DNA from: Desulfovibrionales bacterium
GTDB lineage: Bacteria > Desulfobacterota > QYQD01
Length of the DNA: 64,000 nt
Assembly: GCA_028715605.1 (NCBI GenBank)
Contig: JAQURM010000004.1
Span: forward strand, 62,001 to 126,000
Direction of reading: 5' to 3'
In this document: one piece after another, positions 50,333 through 58,687 of the stretch
Layout of the letters: every line of letters begins with the position of its first letter
Position numbering within the stretch: position 1 is the stretch's first letter
Program-made: the position numbers and the translations under genes
The notes under the pieces: model-generated
Seen by the model: the letters and a program-made list of their open reading frames with translations, nothing else
Told to the model about the DNA's origin: nothing
Databases searched by the model: none

Positions 50333-50384
50333 TGAGCAATTATTCATTTTTTCTCTTGACATATGGGCGGATGCCATATATAAA
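50333..50384 (+). promoter_or_regulatory. aprBA promoter with upstream dyad operator
   Basis: Dyad TGAGCAATTATTCA (50333-50346), 9 bases, TTGACA (50356-50361), 17 bases, TATAAA (50379-50384). The same layout as the proximal sat promoter: a shared TGAG-N6-TTCA word directly upstream of the -35 box. Transcription would start near 50391. Confidence 0.68.
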
Positions 50385-50425
50385 ATGAGATACCATTCAC
50401 TAGGTCTTATTTGGGAAGAATCAGG

Positions 50426-50508
50426 AGAAAGTGCTCGGCTGTGAGCTTTCTTGGGTACCCGTCTGGCGCTGTAGGTAAAGATTATGTCCGCGGACGGGCC
50501 GAGTTTTT
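50426..50508 (+). promoter_or_regulatory. Attenuator-like leader structure of aprBA
   Basis: Two mutually exclusive hairpins. Hairpin 1: AGAAAG-tg-CTC (50426-50436) with GAGCTTTCT (50443-50451). Hairpin 2: CTCGG (50434-50438) plus CCCGTC (50458-50463) with GACGGGCCGAG (50493-50503), followed at once by TTTTT (50504-50508), the form of an intrinsic terminator. Both use bases 50434-50436. The remaining leader of about 120 nt runs to the aprB start. No known riboswitch class was recognised. Confidence 0.6.
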
Positions 50509-50627
50509 AGAGCGATAATCTATATCGAGAGGGGGGATGATCAGAGAAAAGTAAGAATGTATAAGAAGTGAGGTTTGTAGGCGAAAACAAGCCTGCCAGT
50601 AGTACAACATAAATAGGAGGGAAAATT

Positions 50628-51056
50628 ATGCCAAGCTTTGTAAATCCAGAAAAATGCGACGGTTGCAAAGGCGGTGAGAAGACCGCATGTATGTATATAT
50701 GCCCGAATGACCTGATGGTGTTAAACACTGCGGAGATGAAGGCATACAATCAAGAGCCGGATGCGTGCTGGGAATGTTTTTCTTGCGTAAAGATATGCCC
50801 GCAGGGCGCCATTGAGGTTAGGTCATATTCAGACATCGTCCCCCTCGGCGGTCTGGTTGCCCCGATGCGAGCTTCCGATTCCATTATGTGGACGATTAAA
50901 TTCAGAAACGGGAATCTAAAACGGTTCAAATTCCCCATTCGGACGACACCTGAAGGTTCCATTAAACCCTTTGAGGGCAAGCCCGAGCCAGCGGCAGCCG
51001 ACCTTGACAGTGAACTGCTCTTTACTGAACTCGGAAAGACGCTGCCTACCCCGTAA
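50628..51056 (+). CDS. aprB: Adenylylsulfate reductase subunit beta
   Basis: 142 residues. Iron-sulfur electron-transfer subunit with two [4Fe-4S] clusters: CDGCKGGEKTACMYICP (with the inserted loop typical of AprB) and CWECFSCVKICPQGAIEV. The C-terminal tail wraps around the alpha subunit. AGGAGG precedes ATG 50628. Electrons come from the Qmo complex. Confidence 0.98.
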   Translation: MPSFVNPEKCDGCKGGEKTACMYICPNDLMVLNTAEMKAYNQEPDACWECFSCVKICPQGAIEVRSYSDIVPLGGLVAPMRASDSIMWTIKFRNGNLKRFKFPIRTTPEGSIKPFEGKPEPAAADLDSELLFTELGKTLPTP

Positions 51057-51105
51057 TTAGGCGTACCATTCAGAACTTTATACTTTTTTAAGGAGGATAT
51101 TAGCT

Positions 51106-53028
51106 ATGGCATTACCAAATAAACCTTTAGGTGAACTCCCCGCAGTAGATAATCCGGAAATTGCGGAACATGAGTGTGATATTCTTATCGTGGGCGGCGG
51201 GATGGCTGCATGCGGTACTGCGTTTGAAATTAAAAAGTGGGCCCCGAATGCCAAGACCATTCTTGTGGACAAGGCTGCTCTTGAAAGAAGTGGCGCGGTA
51301 GCCCAGGGTCTTTCGGCCATCAACACCTACCTGGGTGAAAACAAGCCGGATGACTACGTAAGGATGGTTAGAAACGACTTGATGGGTATCGTCCGTGAGG
51401 ACCTTATCTATGACCTGGGTCGTCACGTGGATGACTCCGTGGAGCTTTTTGAGGAATGGGGCCTTCCGGTCTGGAAGCAGAAAGGCGACGAGGGCAAGAC
51501 CCTGAAAGAGGGCGGCAAGCCGGTCCGCTCCGGTAGATGGCAGATCATGATCAACGGCGAGTCCTATAAGTGCATCGTGGCTGAGGCCGCCAAGATGGCC
51601 TTAGGTGAACAGAACATCATGGAGAGGATCTTCATTGTAAAGCTGCTTCTGGATGCCAATAAGCCCAACACCATCGCCGGCGCAGTAGGCTTTAGCACCA
51701 GGGAAAACAAGGTTCACGTCTTTAAGTGCAAGGCCATGATGGTCGCTTGTGGCGGTGCAGTCAACGTCTTCAGGCCGCGCGCTACCGGTGAAGGTATGGG
51801 CCGGGCCTGGTACCCGGTATGGAATGCCGGTTCCACCTACACTATGTGTGCCGAGGTTGGCGCTGAGATGACCATGATGGAAAACCGTTTCGTGCCAGCC
51901 CGCTTCAAAGACGGCTATGGCCCGGTGGGCGCCTGGTTCCTTCTCTTCAAGGCCAAGGCTATGAACGCCCTGGGTGAAAACTACATGGCCAAGAATAAGC
52001 ACATGCTGGAAGAATATCCACCCTACGGGCTGGCCAAGGTTCCGGCCACCTGTTTGAGAAACCATCTCATGCTGAAGGAAATGTTAGACGGTCACGGCCC
52101 GATTATTATCGATACGGCTACAGCCCTGGCGGAGCTGGGTAAAAACATGACTCCCAAAGAGATGAAGCATCTCGAGGCCGAGGCCTGGGAAGACTTCCTG
52201 GATATGAGCGTGGGACAGGCTGGAATCTGGGCCGGTATGAATATCGAGCCGGAAAAGATTCCGTCCGAGATTATGCCCACCGAGCCCTACCTCCTTGGTT
52301 CGCACTCCGGCTGTTGCGGCATCTGGGTAAGCGGCCCGAATGAGGCCTGGGTCCCGGCGGATTACAAATGGGGTTATAACCGGATGACTACAGTTAATGG
52401 CCTCTTTACGGCCGGTGACGGCGTCGGTGCCTCCGGGCATAAATTCTCCTCCGGTTCCCATGCTGAAGGCCGGATGGCAGCCAAAAACATGGCGAAGTAT
52501 ATCCGGGATAATGCCGGCTTTGCTCCGGCCCTGAAAAAGAGCGCAAAGGAACTGGCCGATGAGATCTATAAGCCGGTAAAGACCTACAATCAGTTCAAGG
52601 GCGCTAGCACCTCTGCGGACGTCAACCCGAACTATATTAAACCGAAGGGTTTTATGCTCCGTCTGATCAAGGCTTCGGACGAATATGGCGCGGGCGCCAA
52701 TGCCAACTACATGACCAGCGGGCCCATGCTGAAGAGATGTATGCAGCTTCTGGAGTGGCTGCGTGAGGACTCTGAGAAAATGGCGGCGGGCGATCTCCAT
52801 GAACTCATGAGGGCCTGGGAACAATATCACCGCTTGGGGACAGTAGAGTCCCATCTCCGCCACATACTCTTCAGGGAAGAGACCAGATATCCGGGCTTCT
52901 TTTACCGGTCAGACTTCCCGAAGGTTGACGAAGTGAACTGGAAGTGCTTTGTCAACTCCAAGTACGACCCTGATAAGAAGGAATGGTCGGTATTTAAGAA
53001 GGAGTGGAAGCAGATCATCCCGGAATAA
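51106..53028 (+). CDS. aprA: Adenylylsulfate reductase subunit alpha
   Basis: 640 residues. FAD subunit that reduces APS to sulfite and AMP. N-terminal dinucleotide motif CDILIVGGGMAACGTAFE, SGAVAQGLSAINTY, the active-site region with NRFVPARFKDGYGPVGAWFL, HSGCCGIWVSGP and the TAGDGVGASGHKFSSGSHAEGRMAA FAD segment are intact. AAGGAGG precedes ATG 51106. Directly after aprB. Confidence 0.98.
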   Translation: MALPNKPLGELPAVDNPEIAEHECDILIVGGGMAACGTAFEIKKWAPNAKTILVDKAALERSGAVAQGLSAINTYLGENKPDDYVRMVRNDLMGIVREDLIYDLGRHVDDSVELFEEWGLPVWKQKGDEGKTLKEGGKPVRSGRWQIMINGESYKCIVAEAAKMALGEQNIMERIFIVKLLLDANKPNTIAGAVGFSTRENKVHVFKCKAMMVACGGAVNVFRPRATGEGMGRAWYPVWNAGSTYTMCAEVGAEMTMMENRFVPARFKDGYGPVGAWFLLFKAKAMNALGENYMAKNKHMLEEYPPYGLAKVPATCLRNHLMLKEMLDGHGPIIIDTATALAELGKNMTPKEMKHLEAEAWEDFLDMSVGQAGIWAGMNIEPEKIPSEIMPTEPYLLGSHSGCCGIWVSGPNEAWVPADYKWGYNRMTTVNGLFTAGDGVGASGHKFSSGSHAEGRMAAKNMAKYIRDNAGFAPALKKSAKELADEIYKPVKTYNQFKGASTSADVNPNYIKPKGFMLRLIKASDEYGAGANANYMTSGPMLKRCMQLLEWLREDSEKMAAGDLHELMRAWEQYHRLGTVESHLRHILFREETRYPGFFYRSDFPKVDEVNWKCFVNSKYDPDKKEWSVFKKEWKQIIPE

Positions 53029-53076
53029 TCGAGGTCAGAGGGAAGTGTTGAGTGCGTAACAAATGACAGACCACTG

Positions 53077-53112
53077 CCTCCAGGCGTCGTAAAAGACGCC
53101 TGGAGGTTTTTT
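53077..53112 (+). terminator. Rho-independent terminator between aprA and qmoA
   Basis: 12-bp perfect stem CCTCCAGGCGTC / GACGCCTGGAGG with a 6-base loop, then six T. It ends 41 bp before qmoA and no separate strong promoter is seen for qmo, so partial read-through probably sets the Apr:Qmo ratio. Confidence 0.92.
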
Positions 53113-53153
53113 GGTGTCCTTAGAGCGAGAAAAATCGACCATGGAGGAATAGC

Positions 53154-54422
53154 ATGACATCTGGAACAGGTCCTGTAAGCGGAACCATACTAGTCGTGGG
53201 TGGGGGGATTAGCGGATTGACGGCTGCCCTGGAGGCGGCAGAGGTAGGATATGATGTTATATTGGTTGAGAAGAATCCATACCTTGGCGGCCGGGTAGCT
53301 CAGTTAAATAAGTATTTTCCAAAGCTATGTCCTCCAACATGTGGCTTGGAGATTAACTTCAAAAGAATCAAAACCAACCCCCATATCAAGTTTTATACCC
53401 TGGCCGAAGTGGATAAGGTTTCAGGGAGTCCCGGCAACTATGATGTGTCTGTGAAAATAACCCCTCGATACGTAAATGAGAACTGTGTGGCCTGTAATGC
53501 CTGCGCTGAGGTGTGCCCGGTTACACGCGAAAATGACTTTAACTTCGGTATGGATACGAATAAGGCGGCATATAAGCCGCATGACATGGCTTTCCCGATG
53601 CAATATGTTATCGATGGTAACGTATGCCAGAAGGCAAGTTGTGCCAGGTGCGTTGAGGTTTGTAAATACGATGCTATCGATCTGAAGATGGAACCGAAGA
53701 CCCTGGAACTGAAGGTTGGCAGCATAGTCTGGGCTACAGGTTGGAAGCCTTATGATGCTGCTAAGATGGATAACCTCGGATTCGGAAAATATAAAAATGT
53801 CATTACCAATATGATGATGGAGAGATTAGCCGCGCCTAATGGACCGACTGCGGGCAAGATTTTACGGCCTTCTGATGGGAAGGAGATAAAAAAGATCGCT
53901 TTTGTCCAGTGCGCCGGCTCCAGAGATGAAAACCATCTGCCATATTGTTCATATATTTGCTGTTTGGCCTCATTGAAACAGGCAACTTATGTGGCTGAAC
54001 AGTATCCGGAAGCGAAAATCTCTATATACTACATCGATATTCGAACCCCCGGCCGATATGAAAATTTCTACCGTAAGGTCGCTGCCAATCCCAATATCAC
54101 ATTAATTAAAGGTAAGGTGGCGCAAATCGAGGAAGATCCCGCTACAAAGGATGTGACGGTGGTTGCTGAGAATACGGCAACCGGGGCAAAAGTCCATGAA
54201 AAGGTGGATATGGCTGTCCTGGCCACGGGGATGCAGCCCGCCATGGCCGGGACAAATATTTCTCTTAATGTTCCATTGAACGAGAGCAGCTTTGTTCTGG
54301 CCGATCCACAGAGGGGAATTTCTGCCTGTGGCTGTGCCAAAGAACCCCTGGATGTTGTTTCCTGCGCTGAGACTGCTACCGGAGCAGCGATGAAGGCTAT
54401 TCAAACTTTGGTGAGGAGGTAG
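53154..54422 (+). CDS. qmoA: Quinone-interacting oxidoreductase subunit QmoA
   Basis: 422 residues, HdrA-like flavoprotein. FAD motif VVGGGISGLTAAL (about 14-26), Cys motifs NCVACNACAEVCP and CQKASCARCVEVCKYDAI for Fe-S binding, and the second dinucleotide part with CAGSRDENHLPYCSYICC. It passes electrons from the quinone pool toward APS reductase as part of QmoABC, on the cytoplasmic side. GGAGG precedes ATG 53154. Confidence 0.96.
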   Translation: MTSGTGPVSGTILVVGGGISGLTAALEAAEVGYDVILVEKNPYLGGRVAQLNKYFPKLCPPTCGLEINFKRIKTNPHIKFYTLAEVDKVSGSPGNYDVSVKITPRYVNENCVACNACAEVCPVTRENDFNFGMDTNKAAYKPHDMAFPMQYVIDGNVCQKASCARCVEVCKYDAIDLKMEPKTLELKVGSIVWATGWKPYDAAKMDNLGFGKYKNVITNMMMERLAAPNGPTAGKILRPSDGKEIKKIAFVQCAGSRDENHLPYCSYICCLASLKQATYVAEQYPEAKISIYYIDIRTPGRYENFYRKVAANPNITLIKGKVAQIEEDPATKDVTVVAENTATGAKVHEKVDMAVLATGMQPAMAGTNISLNVPLNESSFVLADPQRGISACGCAKEPLDVVSCAETATGAAMKAIQTLVRR

Positions 54423-54426
54423 GTAG

Positions 54427-56727
54427 ATGGAAAAGAAATACGGAGTATACATCTGTACCGGCTGTGATATCGGTAAATCACTTGATATAGAAAAGCTGTC
54501 TGCGGTAGCTGCCAGTTCCAAGGTTCCACTTTGTAAAACCCACCCTTTCCTGTGCAGTCCGGCCGGTGTTGACTTGATAAAACAAGATATCGCAGGGGAG
54601 GGGGTCAATACCGTGATCATCGCTGCCTGTTCACCAAGGGTCATGTATGATGTTTTTGAATTCGGCCCTGTACTGGTGGAGAGGGTAAATCTGCGGGAAG
54701 GCGTGGTCTGGAGCCATGAGGCAAAAAAAGCAGGAGGCGAAGGAGAAGAGGCGGCCATTGATCCGGAGTTTCAGATGCTGGCCGAGGATTACCTGCGTAT
54801 GGGGATTGTAAAGACCCAAAAAGGTGAGCTACCTGAGCCCTATAAACCGGAAGAGGAGATTAATAAGAAGATCCTGGTTATTGGCGGGGGTGTGACGGGT
54901 ATGAGCGCAGCCCTTGATGCGGCCAGTGTCGGCTATGAGGTCACTCTCGTGGAAAAAGAGAAGGAACTGGGCGGGTTTGCGGCCAAGCTCTATAAACAGG
55001 CGGCCAGGACCTACCCATATACCGATATAGAGACACCGGACATCCAGTCCAAGATCAGCGCGGTTAATAGCCATGCGAAGATCAATGTACGCACAGAGAC
55101 GGAGGTGTCCCGTATAGCCGGTGCGCCGGGGCTATATCATGTCTCGTTTAAACCGGCGGGGACTGAAGGTGAGTGGGATGTGCCTCCTAAGGCAGCCGCT
55201 CCAGCAACAGAGGAGGCCAAACCGGCCGAGGGCGGAGAAGCCGCTGAGGCGAGTGGCCGGGCATACAAGGATATCTTGCTCCAGGACGAGAGTGCAGAAC
55301 GCTACGGCGCGGTAATATTGGCTACCGGGTGGAGGCCTTACGATGCCAAAAAACTGGATGCCTTGGGCTTTGGCAAGTATCCAAATGTGATTACCAACGT
55401 GATGATGGAGGAGATGGCGGCGAAAGGTTCTTTGGTGCGGCCTTCGGATGGAAAGCCGCTAAAGAGTGTGGCCTTTATTCAGTGCGCCGGCCAGCGGGAT
55501 GAAAAACATCTTCCGTACTGTTCCGCGACGTGCTGTATCACCTCCCTCAAGCAGGCTAAATATGTGCGGGAACAGGGTGAAGACGCCAAGGCGTTTATTT
55601 TCTACAAGGATATGCGCACCCCGGGCCAGTATGAGAATTTCTATAAGAGCATGCAGCAGGATCCGGGGGTTTTTCTGACCAAGGGGGATGTGGTATCCAT
55701 TACCGAGGATACCAGGAAAGGTTTGACCGTAGAGGTTGATAATACCCTTATCGGAGAAAAAATTGAGGTGAACGTGGACATGGTGGTCTTGGCCACCGGC
55801 ATGGTTCCCACGACCCAGGATGAGGCCATTATTAATCTGGCCTACCGCCAGGGGCCTAGCCTTATAGACCTGGAGTTATTTAATGGTTTTGCGGATTCCA
55901 ACTTTATCTGTTTTCCTTACGAGACCAGGCGAACCGGCGTCTATGCGGCGGGCACGGTCCGGCAGCCGATGACCATACCTATGTGTGAAGACGATGCGGC
56001 CGGCGCGGCCCTCAAGGCCATTCAGTGCATAGAGTCGGCCTATAGGGGCGTATCGGTTCATCCGCGTTCCGGGGATATGAGTTATCCGGAGTTCTTCTTC
56101 GCCAGATGCACACAGTGTAAGAGGTGCACCGAAGAATGTCCGTTTGGGGCATTGGATGACGATGAGAGAGGAACGCCCAAGCCCAATCCCACCCGGTGCC
56201 GGCGCTGCGGCACCTGTATGGGGGCCTGCCCGGAGAGGATCATCGGGTTCAAAAATTATAACATTGACATGATCGGCTCCATGGTGAAGTCCTTTGAAGT
56301 GCCGGAAGACGAAGGTATATACAGGGTTGTCGCCTTTGTCTGCGAGAATGATGCCTATCCGGCTATGGACATGGCCGCCATGAAGGGGCTTAAGTTCCCG
56401 GCGGGCATAAGGGTTATCCCGGTGCGTTGCCTGGGTTCTATGAATATGGTCTGGATTAAAGATGCCATGTCCAGAGGCATCGATGGCGTTATCCTTCTGG
56501 GTTGCAAGTATGGCGATGATTATCAATGCCACTTTGCCAAGGGCAGTGAGCTGGCCAACAGACGTATGGATAACGTGGGCGAGACATTAAAATCTCTGGC
56601 CCTTGAATCAGAACGTGTTAAACTGGTACAGGTGGCCATCGACGAATATGATAAGATACCACAGATTTTCAATGAATTTATGGAGCAGATGGAGGCCATG
56701 GGCCCCAGCCCCATGAAAGGCTTTTAG
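54427..56727 (+). CDS. qmoB: Quinone-interacting oxidoreductase subunit QmoB
   Basis: 766 residues. HdrA-like flavoprotein (VIGGGVTGMSAALDA near residue 155), two [4Fe-4S] motifs in CTQCKRCTEECPFGAL and CRRCGTCMGACPERII (about 560-605), and a C-terminal MvhD-like domain (about 635-766, with CENDAYPAMDMA and LGCKYGDDYQCHFAKG). A Glu/Ala-rich linker around residue 255-280 looks like a flexible insert. AGGAGG precedes ATG 54427, 4 bp after qmoA. Confidence 0.96.
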   Translation: MEKKYGVYICTGCDIGKSLDIEKLSAVAASSKVPLCKTHPFLCSPAGVDLIKQDIAGEGVNTVIIAACSPRVMYDVFEFGPVLVERVNLREGVVWSHEAKKAGGEGEEAAIDPEFQMLAEDYLRMGIVKTQKGELPEPYKPEEEINKKILVIGGGVTGMSAALDAASVGYEVTLVEKEKELGGFAAKLYKQAARTYPYTDIETPDIQSKISAVNSHAKINVRTETEVSRIAGAPGLYHVSFKPAGTEGEWDVPPKAAAPATEEAKPAEGGEAAEASGRAYKDILLQDESAERYGAVILATGWRPYDAKKLDALGFGKYPNVITNVMMEEMAAKGSLVRPSDGKPLKSVAFIQCAGQRDEKHLPYCSATCCITSLKQAKYVREQGEDAKAFIFYKDMRTPGQYENFYKSMQQDPGVFLTKGDVVSITEDTRKGLTVEVDNTLIGEKIEVNVDMVVLATGMVPTTQDEAIINLAYRQGPSLIDLELFNGFADSNFICFPYETRRTGVYAAGTVRQPMTIPMCEDDAAGAALKAIQCIESAYRGVSVHPRSGDMSYPEFFFARCTQCKRCTEECPFGALDDDERGTPKPNPTRCRRCGTCMGACPERIIGFKNYNIDMIGSMVKSFEVPEDEGIYRVVAFVCENDAYPAMDMAAMKGLKFPAGIRVIPVRCLGSMNMVWIKDAMSRGIDGVILLGCKYGDDYQCHFAKGSELANRRMDNVGETLKSLALESERVKLVQVAIDEYDKIPQIFNEFMEQMEAMGPSPMKGF

Positions 56728-56739
56728 GAGGTATGTGAA

Positions 56740-57858
56740 ATGGCAGGTTATTCAGTTGATCCCGATGTTAAGTTTGTTAAGGAGATTCAGAAATTAGGTG
56801 GAGAGTCTCTGAAGAAGTGCTTCCAGTGCGCGACATGCTCGGTCATTTGTCCCCTGTCTTCAGACGAAAAGCCTTTCCCACGAAAAGAGATGATCTGGGC
56901 GCAGTGGGGGCTGAAGGACAAACTGGTCAAAAATGGCGATATCTGGGCGTGCCACCAGTGCGGTGATTGTTCGACCTATTGCCCGCGCGGGGCCAGGCCG
57001 GGCGATGTCATAGCGGCGGCGCGCGCTTACGCTATCAGGGAATATGCCTTCCCAAGATTCATGGGCAACCTGGTCGGCGAGGGTAAGTACTTGCCGGTGA
57101 TTCTGGCTATCCCCCTGGTGATAATCCTGCTGGTCCTTGCCGCCTTGGGGAACTTAAAGATCCCGGCGGGCGAGATTGTTTATTCGAAATTTTTGCCGAT
57201 CAAGTTTGTGGATTCCATATTTTTGCCCTTTGCCGGTCTGGCCATAATTTCCCTTGGGCTGGGATTAAGAAATTTCTGGAATGACATAAGCCCCAGCCGT
57301 TACAGGTATCTGGTCGGGCGAAACTTTTTAAAGTCACTGGTGGAGACCATTGTCGAGGTGCTGGGGCATGTGCGCTTCAGAAAGTGCGGGACAAACGTGG
57401 GGCGCCTTACCGCCCATCTGGCCGTGTTTTACGGGTTTGTCGGTCTCTTTATAACTACAAATATCGTGGTGTTTTACGAATATATCCTCCACCGGGAGAC
57501 ACCCCTGCCGTTATATGATCCGGCCAAGATCATCGGAAATATCAGCGCGATTATCCTCTTTATCGGTATTTCCCTGATTATAAGGAACAGGCTGGCGAAC
57601 CCGGATCAAAGTAGTTCTTATTTTGACTGGGCGCTTATCCTCATGATATTAGGCGTAACGGTATCCGGGATACTTACGGAACTTTTACGGCTGGCGGACA
57701 TTGCCAATCTGGCCTATCCAATGTACGTTCTTCACCTGATGTTTGTCTTCTATATCATAGGATACTTACCATATTCCAAGCTGGCGCATATGGTGTACCG
57801 TACGGTAGCTCTGGCTTACAAAAGACATATAGAGACAAAATCGGAGCCTGTCAGGTAA
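56740..57858 (+). CDS. qmoC: Quinone-interacting oxidoreductase subunit QmoC
   Basis: 372 residues. N-terminal HdrC-like domain with two [4Fe-4S] motifs (CFQCATCSVICP and CHQCGDCSTYCP), then a membrane part of about six helices related to HdrE/NarI-type cytochrome b, with His for heme b. It anchors Qmo and oxidises menaquinol. AGGAGG precedes ATG 56740. Last gene of the block, with a strong terminator behind it. Confidence 0.96.
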   Translation: MAGYSVDPDVKFVKEIQKLGGESLKKCFQCATCSVICPLSSDEKPFPRKEMIWAQWGLKDKLVKNGDIWACHQCGDCSTYCPRGARPGDVIAAARAYAIREYAFPRFMGNLVGEGKYLPVILAIPLVIILLVLAALGNLKIPAGEIVYSKFLPIKFVDSIFLPFAGLAIISLGLGLRNFWNDISPSRYRYLVGRNFLKSLVETIVEVLGHVRFRKCGTNVGRLTAHLAVFYGFVGLFITTNIVVFYEYILHRETPLPLYDPAKIIGNISAIILFIGISLIIRNRLANPDQSSSYFDWALILMILGVTVSGILTELLRLADIANLAYPMYVLHLMFVFYIIGYLPYSKLAHMVYRTVALAYKRHIETKSEPVR

Positions 57859-57880
57859 CAGGTTGCCGACTGAATCAAAT

Positions 57881-57918
57881 AAAAAAGCCCCGTGGGACAT
57901 ATCCCACGGGGCTTTTTT
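57881..57918. terminator. Bidirectional rho-independent terminator after qmoC
   Basis: Perfect 17-bp palindrome: AAAAAAGCCCCGTGGGA (57881-57897), 4-base loop, TCCCACGGGGCTTTTTT (57902-57918). T-tracts on both strands. Confidence 0.96.
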
Positions 57919-57972
57919 ATTTTTAAGATACTCCTGCAGAGACTTTTACCTTGATACCTTTTGCAATAATAT

Positions 57973-57997
57973 TTGCATTTAGTGCTACTAAATGCAA
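57973..57997. repeat. 10-bp perfect hairpin in the gap after qmoC
   Basis: TTGCATTTAG - TGCTA - CTAAATGCAA. The gap 57919-58100 is otherwise AT-rich without a recognised gene; the 85-bp repeat copy B follows. Confidence 0.5.
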
Positions 57998-58100
57998 CTG
58001 CAAAGACTTAATAAAGACTTTAAGTAAACCTGGCGGAGAGGGGGTGTAATCTTCTAGAAACTATATGCTTAACCAGCAGATAAGCCTTCAAATCTTCCAC

Positions 58101-58185
58101 TTGTGTTATTTCGCAAATTCTTATACGATTACCCCTAACCGCAGGTCTCGATGAAAAAGGTCGAGTCGATATAATTTATAATGTT
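58101..58185 (+). repeat. 85-bp direct repeat, copy B
   Basis: 81 of 85 bases as in 39857-39941; the differences are single substitutions, one of which keeps the hairpin CTCGA/TCGAG core and the TATAAT words. It ends at the GTT of GTTACAC (58183-58189), which is again the first base triplet of a cassette-like unit. It has the same orientation as copy A. Confidence 0.75.
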
Positions 58186-58649
58186 ACACTCAAAATGAAA
58201 AAATATTACAAATTTAAAAACTGGTATCGTGGTAAACACATCCCATATTCAATGGAAGAAATGTTTGAACTCCAAAGGCCAAGATACCTTGAAAAAGGAG
58301 AACCTATTCCCGACAGATTTAAACCTCCACTGATAGCCAGAATCTTAAACCCTATTGGGCAATTTTGGATAAGACATTGGAAATGGATAATAGGCACAGT
58401 CATTTTTACTATTCTAACAACGACAGGACTTTATTTAGCATATCTACAATATCTTTTAGAAAAAGCAGGCCAAAAATAAATAAAGTAGCCCAAATGTATA
58501 TGAACAAAAAATATGTATCGTCGTTAAATTTCATAATGTGTAACCTTTCGCTTCAGCGGACTTACAGCCGCTGAGCCCCTTCCCGGCGAAGCGCCGGGAG
58601 AACCAGGGGCACGAAACCGACCGCTTCGCGGCGGGGCTCAGCCCCGCAT
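58184..58649 (+). mobile_element. Single cassette-like unit (locus B)
   Basis: Begins at the core GTTACAC directly after the 85-bp repeat, carries one small gene, and holds the exactly complementary inverse core GTGTAAC (58538-58544) after it. An ending TTACAC lies at 58649-58654. No integrase nearby. The core/inverse-core match is the same logic as in the array at 39940. Confidence 0.55.
58195..58479 (+). CDS. Small membrane protein in cassette-like unit
   Basis: 94 residues. Basic, aromatic N-terminal half, then one hydrophobic helix (about residues 66-86, WIIGTVIFTILTTTGLYLAY). No family recognised. The ATG is only five bases after the core GTTACAC, and no Shine-Dalgarno is seen, so translation may start on a near-leaderless transcript made from the TATAAT of the 85-bp repeat. 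A+T-rich compared with its neighbours, in line with transfer. Confidence 0.65.
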   Translation: MKKYYKFKNWYRGKHIPYSMEEMFELQRPRYLEKGEPIPDRFKPPLIARILNPIGQFWIRHWKWIIGTVIFTILTTTGLYLAYLQYLLEKAGQK

Positions 58650-58654
58650 TACAC
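58538..58654 (+). other. Candidate attC site of locus B (imperfect)
   Basis: Inverse core GTGTAAC (58538-58544) complements the cassette start. The stem CT-T-CAGCGG / CCGCTGAG has one extrahelical T, as attC sites do, but the expected core does not follow it directly; a further GC hairpin GCTGAGCCCC/GGGGCTCAGC intervenes before ATTACAC (58648-58654). Either an insertion has split the site or it is a larger variant. Confidence 0.42.
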
Positions 58655-58687
58655 GGCAAGGACCGGATTGGCGGCTGGGAGGCCACG

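Noticed and set aside
50426-50508. Known riboswitch (SAM, Moco, cobalamin)
   Set aside because: No consensus core of these aptamers could be recognised; only the attenuator geometry is supported.
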